Of a DNA stretch of 64,000 nucleotides, positions 1 through 12,017 are shown one piece after another. A program made the position numbers and the translations under genes. Below the pieces are notes generated by a model that made no database searches, had not been told where the DNA came from, and was given only the letters and a program-made list of their open reading frames with translations. This stretch comes from Rhynochetos jubatus (taxonomy: Eukaryota > Chordata > Aves > Eurypygiformes > Rhynochetidae): the NCBI GenBank assembly GCA_027574665.1, contig CM050649.1, positions 59,920,150 to 59,984,149 of the forward strand. The letters are read 5' to 3'. Every line of letters starts with the position of its first letter. The stretch's first letter is position 1.

Positions 1-1021
1 TTCTCTTTTCTTTGGAACAGTGACTCCTTCTCCTAATTTCACGTCACGCAACGTTCATATTCAACACTGTCATATATTAACACGTATTTTAAATTTAAGT
101 CCATCAATTTGTATCCACTGACTACCGTTATGGTAGCCTTAAGAAGGGAAACCATGTTTTTCTTCCCAAACAGTTTCTTTTCTATAGGGAAAGATGTTGG
201 CGATTTATGTGTAAGACCATATTTTCTCATCAGAATAAGTAATATTAACTGAAATGAGCTACTTTTCTAGGCACATTAGTAATAATAGCCTAAGTTTATA
301 ACCACAGTTTGAGAGTGACACAAAGTTTACCGATTCAGTACTGTTAATCAGTAAGACAATCTGTCAAGCACAAGTTACACACTTTGCATAAGAAAATACA
401 GTACCAGTGTGACATTACAGAAAGGTTACCCATGAGATACAATGTAGACATCTTAATTTATTATAGCACATCAATTAAAGAAGCAATGAGAAGCGACACA
501 TGCTTGAGACTTGAATTTTAAAAGCATGATTGCATGTTGTCTTCTATCGTGACCACAGGCTTGTGAAGTAAGCCTAAAGCATGCTGCAGTCCTTGGACTG
601 AATTAAGTCAACCAGTGTGGGAACACCATTTGCTGTAGGCAAAGGTTGCCTGTGTTCAGAAGAGAGAAGATGCTTCAGTCAGTAGTTCAGAATTTTGATA
701 TCTTTAGACAGAAAAATAGATGGAGATGGGAGACAGGAGTTTTTAATCTGTGAAATAGGAACATAATCCAAGGTGCTAAAAATAGGCAGTTTCAAAACAG
801 GATCCTTCTATTCTCCCCCTTAACAATGAAGATAATCGAAACAACAACTTCACAAAATCATAATACATTCCCTGTGACTGGGATTTTGGTATGGTCTACC
901 TTAAAATAAGAAACAACATTTTTGGGGGTATACAGGGGCAAACGTGAGCATCACAATCACATGTATATAATTTATAGAACTGGAAACTGTTTGAGTTTTG
1001 AGCCACTCACTACAAAGACAT
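1..1021. other. Non-coding, no recognised feature
   Basis: AT-rich, apparently unique sequence. No repeat terminus, RNA gene or convincing coding frame is visible. The short open frame on the minus strand near the left edge has no recognisable motif. Confidence 0.6.
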
Positions 1022-1494
1022 TAAAGTGCTGGAGCGTGTCCAGAGAAGGGCAGCAGAGCTGGAGAAGGGTCTGGAGCCCAAGTCCTGTGAGGAGTGGCTG
1101 AGGGAACTGGGGGTGTTTAGCCTGGAGAAGAGGAGGCTCAGGGGAGACCTTATCGCTCCCTACAACCACCTGAAAGGAGGTTGTAGTGAGGTGGGGGTTG
1201 GTCTCTTCTCCCAGATGACAGGTAAAAGGACAAGAGGAAATGTCCTCAAGTTGCAACAGGGGAGGTTTAGACTGGATATTAGGAAAAATTTCTTCACTGA
1301 AATGGCTGTCAGGCATTGGAACAGGCTACCCAAGGAGGTGGTTGATTCATCCCTGGAGGTCTTTTAAATATAAAAGACATTGTAGATGTGATGCTTCAGA
1401 ACACGGTTTTGTGGTGGACATGGCAATGCTAGTTTAATGGTTGGACTTGATGACCTTAAATGTCTTTCCCAACCTAAACAATTCTATGATTCGA
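1022..1494 (+). mobile_element. CR1: CR1 LINE, 3' fragment
   Basis: This is the 3' end of a CR1 non-LTR retrotransposon, 5'-truncated as usual. It shows the standard order: 'ctggagcgtgtccagagaagg', 'agcctggagaagaggaggctcagg', 'ggtttagactggatattagg', 'cattggaacaggctaccca', then the terminal 'ttcccaacctaaacaattctatgattc'. The tail on the right fixes the orientation as plus. A 113-codon frame inside it (1026-1367) is the decayed C-terminal/UTR region of the CR1 ORF2 and not a host gene. Several indels and substitutions show it is an old copy. Confidence 0.92.
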
Positions 1495-4110
1495 AGAAAA
1501 CAAAGTAGTACAGTTGTGACATGAAATATTGTTTGAAATGGGACAGAGAATTTCACTGGATCTGACCTATATGTAAATACAGGAAAGGGTGTAAAAATTC
1601 CACAGCAGTGCCAGCATCTGAAATATAGTCCAATGGCTATAAATGCGTCTATTTATTTCAACATTAAAAAACACCACCAAAACAAAAAGAACTAAAACAC
1701 ACCATACTTAAATATTCGACAGCATGGAAAAAACCCATGAAATTACTGAGACCCTGATCCACGACCTATAATTTGCTAAGGATAAAGATTTGCCTTACAT
1801 TACTCTGATGTGATAAGTTTTCTTCTAACATAAAGAGCTGTAGATTATGAAAATCTACTTTCGAAGAGTTTTGTCCAATCTTTTCCTTCTTAAAATATTG
1901 GGTGCAGCTAGCTGTAGCTATTTATTTCAACAAATGCTTTGGGTTTGACAGGTCTTGTGCCAGGCGTTTTACACTGTGTATGTAAAAAGAGAACCAACTA
2001 TGTAAAAAATAAAAATTTTGGAAAGGTAAACTATGCAGGATTTTTTAAAAAACAGTCAAATCAGGTTGAATCAAGCCTGTAAGGATATAATCTTTATATT
2101 TTTGCTGAAATCAGGATAAAGGGTATAAGCCCTCTTTTCAAATTATGTTGTCTGTCATTGTCTTTTAGAAGTGCCATTAATAGTAATCACACTGAACTAC
2201 TTAACCAAAGGAAAGTAACCAGGTTTTAATTATTTCTGTCTGGATATAGGACTCAGACTTAATGAAATATTATGTGGAAAAATGGTATAAGCTAGAAAAT
2301 TTGTCAGACATCATCAATGTTGCAATAATTTAATTTCCTCTTCTAAGACACAATACAAAATAAAAATACACCTACTGGCGTTCTGTGTCAAAGTTTCCTT
2401 TTAGTCCTGATTCCCTACAGGAAAACAGAGAGATGGCAGACATGTAAAATCCCTGTGAACATTGCTAACTGTATAGTAGTAACCAATAAATGATTTCATA
2501 GCTACTGAGGAACCGGCATTTGCCAACAGCTGGTTTTGAACTAATTGCTGTGATAATAGATTGCTAAATTGAATTCAAAGGTTCAAGTGCAGAACCAGCT
2601 GTGTTCAGAGGTAGTAATGGTAAGTGAAAAAAAAAAAAGTTAGAAACCCTATCATCCAGCAAAATGTTAATTTTTGCCGTCTTTGCCTGACCAAATGTGG
2701 ACCTCATCGTTAATTTTCCAAGTATTCTCTAACTCTATGGAGACTTTTGGGTTTTTCAGTGCTTTAGCAGTCACTAGATAGCTTATGAAGTGATAAATCA
2801 GGACTGACATGGTATTTTTATCACCAAGAAGCAAGAAAATGGAGAAATACTGAAAGAACAGCAGTCTGAGACTACAGGCCCCAGGCAGCAGGGAGCTGAA
2901 ATAGAATAGCCTTAGGTGAATCCACCCTAAAAGCACAAGGAGTTTTAGCCTCATTGTAAGCACACTGCTGTCTGCAAGGGAGCAGTGGGCTTTAAAAGCA
3001 GGATTAGAGAGCCAGTTTGGCAGTTAACATGCAAGACAAGTTAGGGCCTGAGTCATTGGTTCTGGCCTGCATGTAACAGTGTGAAGATGCTTTAAATTTA
3101 CATTTCTGTTCAAGGTCCAAGGTTACTGCTATACATGTATACTGTCCTTTTCTGCTACTGATTTTAGCATAACATTGAAATAATGGTACTTTAGTTCAAC
3201 AGACAGTCTTGGTTAATTAATAGTCAAATGTATTTTTCTTCTTGAAGTAGGTGTTTGAGTCATGAAAGAGCACCTCCTAGAAGGAGCTACAAAAATATCC
3301 TACAGCTAGAGACAAAGTGGTATGTTCTGAAACAGCAAAATTGGACAATCTTTCAGGCCAATAGTCAAAGTGTTCACAGTTTCTATTTCAAGGTTGTTGA
3401 AAGAATAATAAACATTGAACAAAGAAAATTAATCTGTTTCTGCAGTTTTGTTTCACGAGTGTGGGGTTGTTGAATAACCTTTCCTTTCTAGAGTAACAGA
3501 GACACAAGAGTGTCATGTATTGCACCTGCTGCTTCCTTAAAATTGCTTTCTCTCTTGTCTGTTCCTAGTCTCACAAACCACGTGAATGTCAGTTGAAATT
3601 TGAAAATGTAAGAGTTGTGACTTGAAAAGATGCAAGACAGTGGTGACTTAATACTTTCTCCTGAAAAATCACATGAAAATGCCTAGTCTTTTGGTTTTTC
3701 TTTTTTTTTTTTTTAATTAGAAGACAGAACTCCTCATCAGCAAGAAATAAAAACCAACTCCAACCCTTTCAAAGTTGTGTTTATCATCAAGGAGGCTAAA
3801 ATCTCTGTAATTACAACTTCTTAACATTATGACATACAGTGTGAACTTTATGATATGGGAGATGACAAGCTGTGATGTCCATCTGCATTAAGTCCTCTAA
3901 ATTCAGCCAATCCACTCACTAATGTTCACTGTGAATTCGAGAATTGCTTGTCCTGGAATTGACAACTGTGCTTTAAGAAAATAGGCCTCTGAAAATTGTT
4001 TTGTATAGTTTCATATCTAAAATAAGTCTGCCAATTCATTATGTCTTCTGTGAATCCTGTGGATCATAGAAATTCTCAGAAAGAAAAATGAGTATAGGAA
4101 AGTAAATGAA
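1495..4110. other. Non-coding, no recognised feature
   Basis: AT-rich non-coding DNA with an A-run near 2627 and a T-run near 3701. No repeat family or gene is recognised. The 98-codon minus frame at 2667-2963 is rich in hydrophobic residues but has no recognisable domain. Confidence 0.55.
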
Positions 4111-5041
4111 TGTCACGGTTTAGACCCAGCCAGCACAAAACACCATGCAGCCATTTGCTCCCTCCTCCCACCTTGGTGGGATGGGGAAAAGAAAATAAAA
4201 GACTCATGAGTTGGTACAAGGACAGGAAGGGATCACTCACCAGTTGTAGTCACTGACTTGACTTGGGGAAGAAAAAGCAATTTAATTAGTTGTCAATCAA
4301 ATCAGATTAGAATAATGAGAGATAAGCCTAGATCTTGAAAACTACCCCCACACCGCCCTTCTTCCCAGGCTCAGCCTTGCTCAAGATTTCTGTACCTTCT
4401 CCCCCCAGCAGCACAGGTGGGCAGGGAATGGGTGTCACAGTAAGTTCATCATATGTCGTCTCAGCCACTCCTTCCTCCTCAGACTCTTCCCCTGCTCTAG
4501 TGTGGAGTCCCTCTCACAGGAAACAGTTCTCCACAGACTTCTCCAGTATGAGTCCTTCCACAGGCTGCAGTTTTCTTCATGAACTTCTCCAGCATGGCTT
4601 CCTTCCATGGGGTGCAGCCCTTCAGTAACAGCCTGCTCCAGCAGGTGCTCTGCATAGGGTCACAGGCTTCTTCAGATGCAGCTGCATTCCCCAGCACGGG
4701 GCCCTCCCCAAGCTGCATATGAGTCTCTGCTCCCCCGTGACCCTCCATGGCTGCATGGGCACAGCCTGCCCTCTCACCACGGGCTGTAGGGGAACCTCTG
4801 CTACAGCCCACCTCCTCTCCAACTTTCCCCACTGACCTAGGGGTGTGTGTGTGGGGTGTTACACCCCACTCCTCCCCTCTCCAGTCTTTTGGTTTTCCTC
4901 TCTTAAATATGTTAATCATATTCCTGTGGCCAGAGGTGGGTCTAAGGTGGAGTCAGGGAAGCTTCTAGCAGCTTCTTACAGGAGCCTCACCTGTGGCCCT
5001 TCCCCCACTACCAAAACCCCCCACCACAGAAACCCAACACA
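4111..5041 (-). mobile_element. Solo LTR of an avian ERV (family A)
   Basis: A solo long terminal repeat of about 931 bp with TG…CA termini. In sense (minus) orientation it starts TGTGTTGGGTTTCTGTGG and ends GGTTTAAAC-like CCGTGACA. It is flanked by imperfect 5-bp direct repeats, atgaa at 4106-4110 and atgag at 5042-5046, as expected from integrase. The sense 5' end (…GAAGCTGCTAGAAGCTTCCC…, then ATATTTAAGAG) resembles an LTR type I know from bird genomes; this is recalled and not searched. No internal gag or pol is adjacent, so the provirus was probably lost by LTR-LTR recombination. The open frames inside (for example minus 4497-4919) are GC-rich LTR sequence and not genes. Confidence 0.85.
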
Positions 5042-6935
5042 ATGAGTTACAAATATTAGAAAATTGTGTCAAATATTAGAAAATCTGGAAAAATACCATG
5101 CAATCCCAACAGCACTAATAGCTAGAAAGTGCTATGAAGAACATACAGAACTTTGCAGACCAAGGGCTTCATTTGGTAGTAGAAACCAGTTTTAAACTTC
5201 AATGTATAATTTTTTTTTTTAAGTTAATTGAGGAAGAGGTATCTAGTTTGTCCTATTTTCTCATTACAATGGCATTTTTGTCATCTTTGAGTGTACAAAA
5301 CCTCACAAAGCCCACAGACATCTATTATCATAACAGTTAAGGGTTCTGAGGATGGCAAGGCTGACCTTATAAAGAAAGCAATTGCCGAATAATCATTAAT
5401 ATAAAGAAATTTCAGACTTTCAGATATAGAATTGATAATTTAGAGAAACTCAGGGTTAGTCTTAATTGAGGCACAGAAGTCTTTAGCAGTACAGGATCAG
5501 TGCAGTAATCTGTTTTGGCTAGTGAAAGAGAAGGAAATTGAAGCTATAGTGTCATGCAACAGTGAAGAAGAAGAGATTACAGTGGTTCCACCGAAAATAT
5601 TTGATATCTAGGTGTCTGATACTTCAGGTTTTGCCTAAAGCCATATCAGTGTCTTTGCAGAGAAGCTAAAATTGAATGTCATTGTTCTTGTAGTACTCTT
5701 TGAGTCATTTCAACTTTTTTTTTTTAAGCTTGCTCATATGTTCACTCAGAATTATGCAACCAGGATGTTACATTTTCTGCCTCTGTTTTAGAAGTTTTTT
5801 CTAGAATACTGTTTTTTCTAGCACTCTCACAAATAAAACTACAAACTGCCCCCCATGGTGGAATAATTGATATTTACCCATATTTGTGAGAAGGTAAGTG
5901 AATACACTTTGCATTTTGGTGAAATTCACTGTTTTAGTTTAGCATTATTTCTTTATTTGTGGATAAGCTTTATTTATTTTCTTGTGGATCTGATATTAAA
6001 TTTAAAAAAATGTTAGACAGTACAAACTCCAAACAAACATTGGCCCCAAGAGAGTCAGATATTTAAGCATGTTGTCAGCTTTAACTGCATTTTTAAGTAA
6101 GTGCTCTGCTGATATACAGTCATGATTGTTCAAATATTTCTCCCTTTTTTTTTTTTTTTTGTACAGACAGATGTGCAGATTTTAACCAAATGTGTTTGTC
6201 CACAAATAAAAGGTACTTAGCTTCACGGTCATACATAATGTATTTTTATAGAAAGTGCAAATTCAGTAGCATTTGCAATCTGCTCAAAGTCTTCCTAATA
6301 AATTAGGTCAAATTAATAGTTGATGTAATACATACTGACATAAGTGAAATTACATTAAAGATTAATTTATCCCACTGCTTAAAATTAAATTTTGAACTTC
6401 TAGTGTTAGCCAATTTTCATTACGAAGAACTGTTCCTTTATTAAGGTTAGTCTTGAGTATGATGTTCTGAAGTCTGGTTCAAAGCTCAGAGATAAAAATA
6501 GATGGATTGATCAATTTTGAAAGGAAGAAATTATAATAATATAAATAATAACCACTGTGAAACAATGACTTATCTTCAAACTGGCTAATATTGCTTTATG
6601 GACCTTCTATAAAGGCACAACTTGTTACACACATACCTATAGTGTGAAGAACATGACGGATGAAGTTCGGTTTGAGCTAGAGACTCTAAACTGAACTCTA
6701 GCTCAGTGATTGCATGTAAGGGGAGAACAGTGTACCTTGACATTAGCATGATCTGTCTAAGATGGGTTGTTGTGATCTAACTAGGTGGACTACTGGGTGG
6801 ATGAAAACCTGATTGGATTGTTGTAGTTCAAGTGGAATGATTAGTGGTTCATCCTCTACCTGAAAGTTAGTTAGGAGTTCCTCAAGAGTACTAGGAGACA
6901 CAGGTGATACACTTGGATTCAGGGACACCGTTCAA
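5042..6935. other. Non-coding, no recognised feature
   Basis: AT-rich sequence with T-runs near 5210 and 6144-6161. No repeat termini or coding motifs are recognised. Confidence 0.55.
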
Positions 6936-7360
6936 AGGGAACTTGACAAGCTAGAGGAATGGGCCAAGTTCTGCCCTTCGAATGAACTAAAATTTTACAG
7001 TAGCTGGGCTCGGGACAGACTAACTTGAGAGCAGGTTTGCTGAAAATTGCCTGAGTGTCCTAATAAACAACAAATTGACCATGGGTGAACAGTGCATCCT
7101 CTCAACAATGAAGGCTAACAACACCCTGCATTGTATTGAAAGGAACATCACCTGCTTATTGAGGGAAGTGATTATTCTTTACTAAACAGAGACAATATGT
7201 GGAATAATGTGCCTGGTTTTGCTCTCCCCAGTACAGGAAAGATACCTACAAATTGGAGTGAGCTCAGAGAATGGCCATAAAGGTAGTGGAGGGCTGGAGG
7301 ACCTGTCTCATGAGGAAAGGCTGAGAAGCTGGGATGGTTGGGCTTGTTCAGCCTGGAAGT
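6936..7360 (+). mobile_element. CR1: CR1 LINE fragment, degraded
   Basis: Degraded CR1 in plus orientation. Recognisable blocks are 'ggaacttgacaagctagagg', 'aatgggccaagttc', 'tgtgcctggttttgctctcc', 'gaggaaaggctgagaagctggg' and 'ttgggcttgttcagcctgg'. It stops without a tail and is followed about 160 bp later by another CR1 piece that starts further upstream in the element, so these are two insertions or a rearranged one. Confidence 0.75.
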
Positions 7361-7519
7361 TACTTGGCTGAGTAGATATGGAATATATGAATCAGAAGAC
7401 CATATGTAGGCTGTTAGTATTATTTGAGGGTAGGGTATTTGAGACATCTGTGTCACTAATACAACATAGGATCTGTAGAAAATCTTTGTTCTTCTGGAGC
7501 AACAGGTAGAGGCCAGGCC

Positions 7520-8058
7520 AGGCTCATGAGACCCCACCTACAGTACTGTATCCAGCTCTGGAGCCCTCAACATAAGAAGGATATCAACCAGTTGGAGCGA
7601 GTCCAGAGGAGGCCACGAAGATGATCAGAGGGCTGGAGCACCTCGCCTAAGTAAAAAGGCTGATAGAATTGGGCTTGTTCAGCCTGGAGAAGAGAAGGAT
7701 TTGTGGAGACCTTACAGCACCTTCCAGTACCTGAAGGGGCCTACAAGGAAGCTGGGGGGAGGGGAGTGGATTTACAAGGGCATGTAGTGACAGGACAGGG
7801 GGTAATGGGTTTAAATTGAAAGTGGGGAGATTTAGAATCGATATCACCAAGAAGTTCTTGCTTCTTGGTGAAGAAGAGGAAGATGAAGCACTGTAACAGT
7901 TGTGGATGTCCCAACCCTGGCTGTCTTCAAGGCCAGGCTGGATGAGGCTTTGAGCACCCTGGTCTAGTGGAGGGTGTCCCTGCCCATGTCAGGGGGGTTG
8001 GAACTAGATGGGCTTTTAGGTCCCTTCCAACCCAAACCATTCTGTGATTCTATGATTA
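7520..8058 (+). mobile_element. CR1: CR1 LINE, 3' fragment
   Basis: CR1 3' end in plus orientation with the blocks 'catgagaccccacctacag', 'tccagctctggagccctcaa', 'gcctggagaagagaagg', 'cttccagtacctgaagggg' and the terminal 'cccttccaacccaaaccattctgtgattctatgatt'. A short local duplication ('agaagttcttgcttcttggtgaagaag', near 7851-7877) interrupts the usual 'aagaagttcttc' block. Confidence 0.92.
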
Positions 8059-11000
8059 TTGCACATCTAAGATGGACCTAAGAACTTATGTTCAAGCAAC
8101 TGGTTGCTAAAACAGTGACTAATAGGTAGTAATAGAACTCCTAGTGACTAACTGGTAGTAATAAGTGCAAATAAAAGTAGCAATAATGAGACAGAGTAAG
8201 CTGACAGGTTAGCCAAAAGACACAGTGGTAAGCTAGCTAGTATTACTTACATTTTAATATGTGATGCTCAGCACTGCCCAAATGTGTAACTGCAGTCATC
8301 TAGGAAAAATGTGAAAGGGAAATAAAAAGCACTGCAACTTCATAATAATTCAATGTACTGTTAATAATAAATTATTATCAAGAAAATCAAAAACCTGAAA
8401 AATAACTGAGGGCAGGTTTAGCCCAAAGAGCTTTTATTTCACAAAGTTATAAGCATCTGAAAAAAAAAAAAAAAGAAAGAAAGAAATCTAAGAAAAAGCT
8501 TTCCCAGCTATAACTGTAAAGTTTTTAATTAAAAAATTAATTGTCCTTGTACTACCATAAAAAATCCCCAAACCAATGACAAAACAAAACAAACCACAAA
8601 AACTTATAGTTCATTGTGAAGCCATGCTTCAATTATAATTTCTCATACTCCTCAGATTTTCCTACTGTGACCTTTTCTTCAATGTGCCATGTGTATCTTG
8701 GAGGAACATGGGACCTGTGCAGAGAATTACTGAGGAGATGATGATTAACAAGTGTGAAACAAATGATCAACCATAATTTATAAATCACATTTCCTGTGAA
8801 CTAGGCTCTTCCTGCTTTTTTTTTTTTGTCTTTGAAAAATTTGGGTACAAAATTTGATGAACACATCGATACTCTGAAGAAAAGTACATCAGTTTTTCAT
8901 TAGAGAAAATTGTATATGTAAAAAATTGAATGCCTGATATTCAAACTTCCATACTAAAGTTCCAGTTGCATTATTATCTGCATGTCAATAATGCCTACAA
9001 CCCTAAAGAAAGCCAAAGGTGGTGGTGTTATAGACATTGAACAAATACTTTCTACACTCTAATTCTTCCAGTTTAAGGGGGAAAAAAAAGGAGAGAGGAG
9101 AATACAGCATTGTTCCTCTTTTCTCAGTGCAAGCACTGGTGTAGAATTTAGATAGTTTCTTTAAGAGTTTTGAAATTATCACTCTAGTTGTATTTCAAGT
9201 CTCCCAGCTGTCCATAAAGTCTTTCACCTCTTTTGCTGATCTAAGACTCCTGATACAATTTCAATTCTTTTGATTCTTTCCAGCTCTCAGGTTTACCAGC
9301 TGTCAGCTCCGTAATAGGCCTTATTAGAAAACTTGCCATGCAATGGGAGTGTTCAGGGATGTGTTACCTGAACTGCTTTATTTCTGAGAACCATGTTCTT
9401 TCTCAGTGACATTGTTCTAGTTAACTCTAAATCTCTTAGGAAACATATCTCATCTTCCAGAAAATTTCCCAGATTCCTGTACAAAAGTGTATTATTATGT
9501 TACCATAGTGTTGGCAAAAGGTTTAGATATTAAAAAATGGGCTTAAATGTTTGAGTCCATTGTATATTGGAGTGCAGAATTTGGAATGCTAAATATACTG
9601 AACTTTGATGAATTTTAATAGATATTTACAGGTAAAAATAATCTAAGAAAGGTATCAAAACATTTATAACAATACTTATGAACTTTTAAATTTTATTTTT
9701 ATTAAGTTTATAAAAATATTTGCTTCTTCTTTAAACAGAATAAAAAAATATTGAGATATCATCATAATCATATTTACTGGAATAGGAAAACTGTCTAAAA
9801 AATATTTAGAGAGATGCAGTGCAAAACCATACTTGAACTAAATAACTTCTCTTCATCAAATAGCTTCAAAAATCTGGTTTTGCATAACGCTATTAATGTT
9901 TTGATCACATGGGTGTTCTATCATGTCTGTAATAATTTTCAAATTTTGTTCAAATTAGGATGGCTACTATTCTTATGTGTGTTTAACTAGCAGGAGGAGT
10001 TTGAGGAAAGGACACATGAACTGCATACTGCAAGAAGAAAACAATATGTTTGTTTTCCACAGCGTGGAATGAGCATATACTTTGTTTTTTGGTAACCAAA
10101 ACATTGGAAACCTTTTGCCTGATGATGAGGCCAAATGAAACCCTGGGAGTGAGGAGTCCAAAGCCAAAGATGAGGAAAGCGAGAACGTGGATCTGATAGC
10201 AACTGTATGTCTCTGGAAGAGATTTGATGCAAATCTGTAAGATACCTGAGTTAGTATAACAGCCCTCTAAGTACAGCAAGACACTGAATCAGCTCAGCTG
10301 TACTGATTGGATTATCACAGCTTCCATGATTCTGTCCTCTCATCCCACATCTGACCATGCAGCGCAACCCCCAGCTATTCCAGTAAAAGGAAAGTGTGTA
10401 ATGAAAGCAGGACAAAAAGCTGGGCCAGCTTCCCAAACAAGTCCATTTCAGAGTCACATGAGTGACAATCTGAGTAAAAGTATGGGTTTTCAGAAAATGT
10501 CTTAGGGTAAAGTTACATTTTGTCAGAGTTTAAACCAGATAAGTCACCTCAATTCATGTGTCTGCAGTATAGATTTCTACATGTCATTATAGCGTCTTTA
10601 TCTCTCATCACAGTCAATGGACATCTCTAGTGGTCTACAGTGACAGTTTAGATAATATGAGCTAGCCCACCTTGACCTCATAGCAGCCTTCAGAAGAGCA
10701 CAGGTTTCCCACTTACGTCTGGCAGTCCTGTCTAAGTATCTCAAATACATAAATACATCCTGAGTACTATATACCTGTGTTACACCCATTAAGCTCAGCC
10801 TGTAGTTAAATTATAACTGGTACCTAGAAAGCCATTCATCTAATAAAATATGAATATTTACTTCTGGATGACAAAATAGCTTTCCATATAGCTTCTAATT
10901 TAGAACTCCACTGACTTAGACATAATGGCTGCATATAGACACCTTTTGCTATTGACTTGTACACATAGATTGTGTTGCTCTTTAGCAGCCTTGATAAGGA

Positions 11001-11236
11001 GTTAATCTCACCCATGATGTGTTAGGCGATCTAATAGATCCCTCTTGTTTAGAGGAGTTTGTCAAATTACATAACAAATGAAAATGACCTGAAAGAGGAT
11101 GTAGATCCTTCACAGAAAACCTTTTCTTTGATTCCTACAGTAGTCAGAAAACCATCCATCTCAAGCAAAATTACATCAGTGAAATAGCTTCATATACTAC
11201 TAATTTTTCCTTCTAATAAACCATATGATCTAAGAT
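8059..11236. other. Non-coding, no recognised feature
   Basis: AT-rich sequence. It holds an A-rich simple repeat near 8460-8487 (A-run followed by GAAA units). Three overlapping minus-strand frames near 9973-10279 have no shared domain and look like chance. Confidence 0.55.
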
Positions 11237-12017
11237 TGTTGTGGTTTAACTCCGGCTAGCAAAATACCATGGAGCCGCCCTCACAAATCCCCCTCCCCTC
11301 TTCCAGTGGAGGGGAAGAATCAGAGGAAAAAGAAATAAGGAAGCTCATAAAACTGAGATAAGAACTAATTACTAATTAGATCTAAATTAATATATACAAA
11401 TACTACTAATAATAAATAATTAAAATAGTAGAAAATAAAACATATGATACAATATATACAGTATGATACAATATAATACAATTTCCCACCATCCACGGAC
11501 CAATGCACACCCAGAGGTTGAGTGATGAAAATCAGACCCAGAGAGCCCGAGAGCCACAGCCCGAGAGCGATCGCAGCCCAAGACCCTGAGGGCCGGAGCT
11601 TGGGAGCTGATGCAGCAGATTCTGAATGAACCCTTTCAGCAATAGCATGGCCAGGAACTCTAAACAACCCACTAACTTCCACACAAATGAGCCAGTACAG
11701 GACTTAGCAAAGCAACTAACGCAGGACAGTTAGCAAGTGCCTGGGAGTAGACAAGCAAGGGAGTAAGGGAGAGAGAGTAATGGCAATAGTAATGGCTACC
11801 AGACCCAATTCCCTGCCCAAGACCCGGAACATGACGTACTATGGAATGAAATACTTCCTTGGTCAGTTTGGGTTAGCTATCGTATCAAAAGCGGAGAAAA
11901 GACCTTGAATTACAGGCCCTCCCCAGCACCAGCTGAGGCCTTATCAGTGCTTTTCTTAGCAACTCAACAGTAACCAGAGTAAGGGGAGTTAACCCTTTCC
12001 TGACTGAACCCAGCAGA
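11237..12017 (-). mobile_element. Solo LTR of the resident ERV family (family B)
   Basis: A solo LTR of about 781 bp in minus orientation. It belongs to the same family as the LTRs of the provirus at 32299-39706: on the plus strand it opens with TGTTGTGGTTTAACTCC (the complement of the LTR 3' end) and closes with CTGACTGAACCCAGCAGA (complement of the 5' end, with one change from the family CAGCACA). It keeps the AT-rich core, the GC-rich stretch and the 'aacatgacgtactatgg' block, and differs from the provirus LTRs by many substitutions, so it is older. Flanks may share a 4-bp AGAT repeat (11233-11236 and 12017-12020), but this overlaps the last LTR base and is uncertain. Confidence 0.9.

Noticed and set aside
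1026-1367. 113-codon plus-strand frame with an apparently protein-like sequence
   Set aside because: Matches the CR1 ORF2 3' region found in the other CR1 fragments; not a host gene.
4497-4919. 140-codon minus-strand frame
   Set aside because: Lies wholly within the family-A solo LTR; composition of LTR sequence, no domain.
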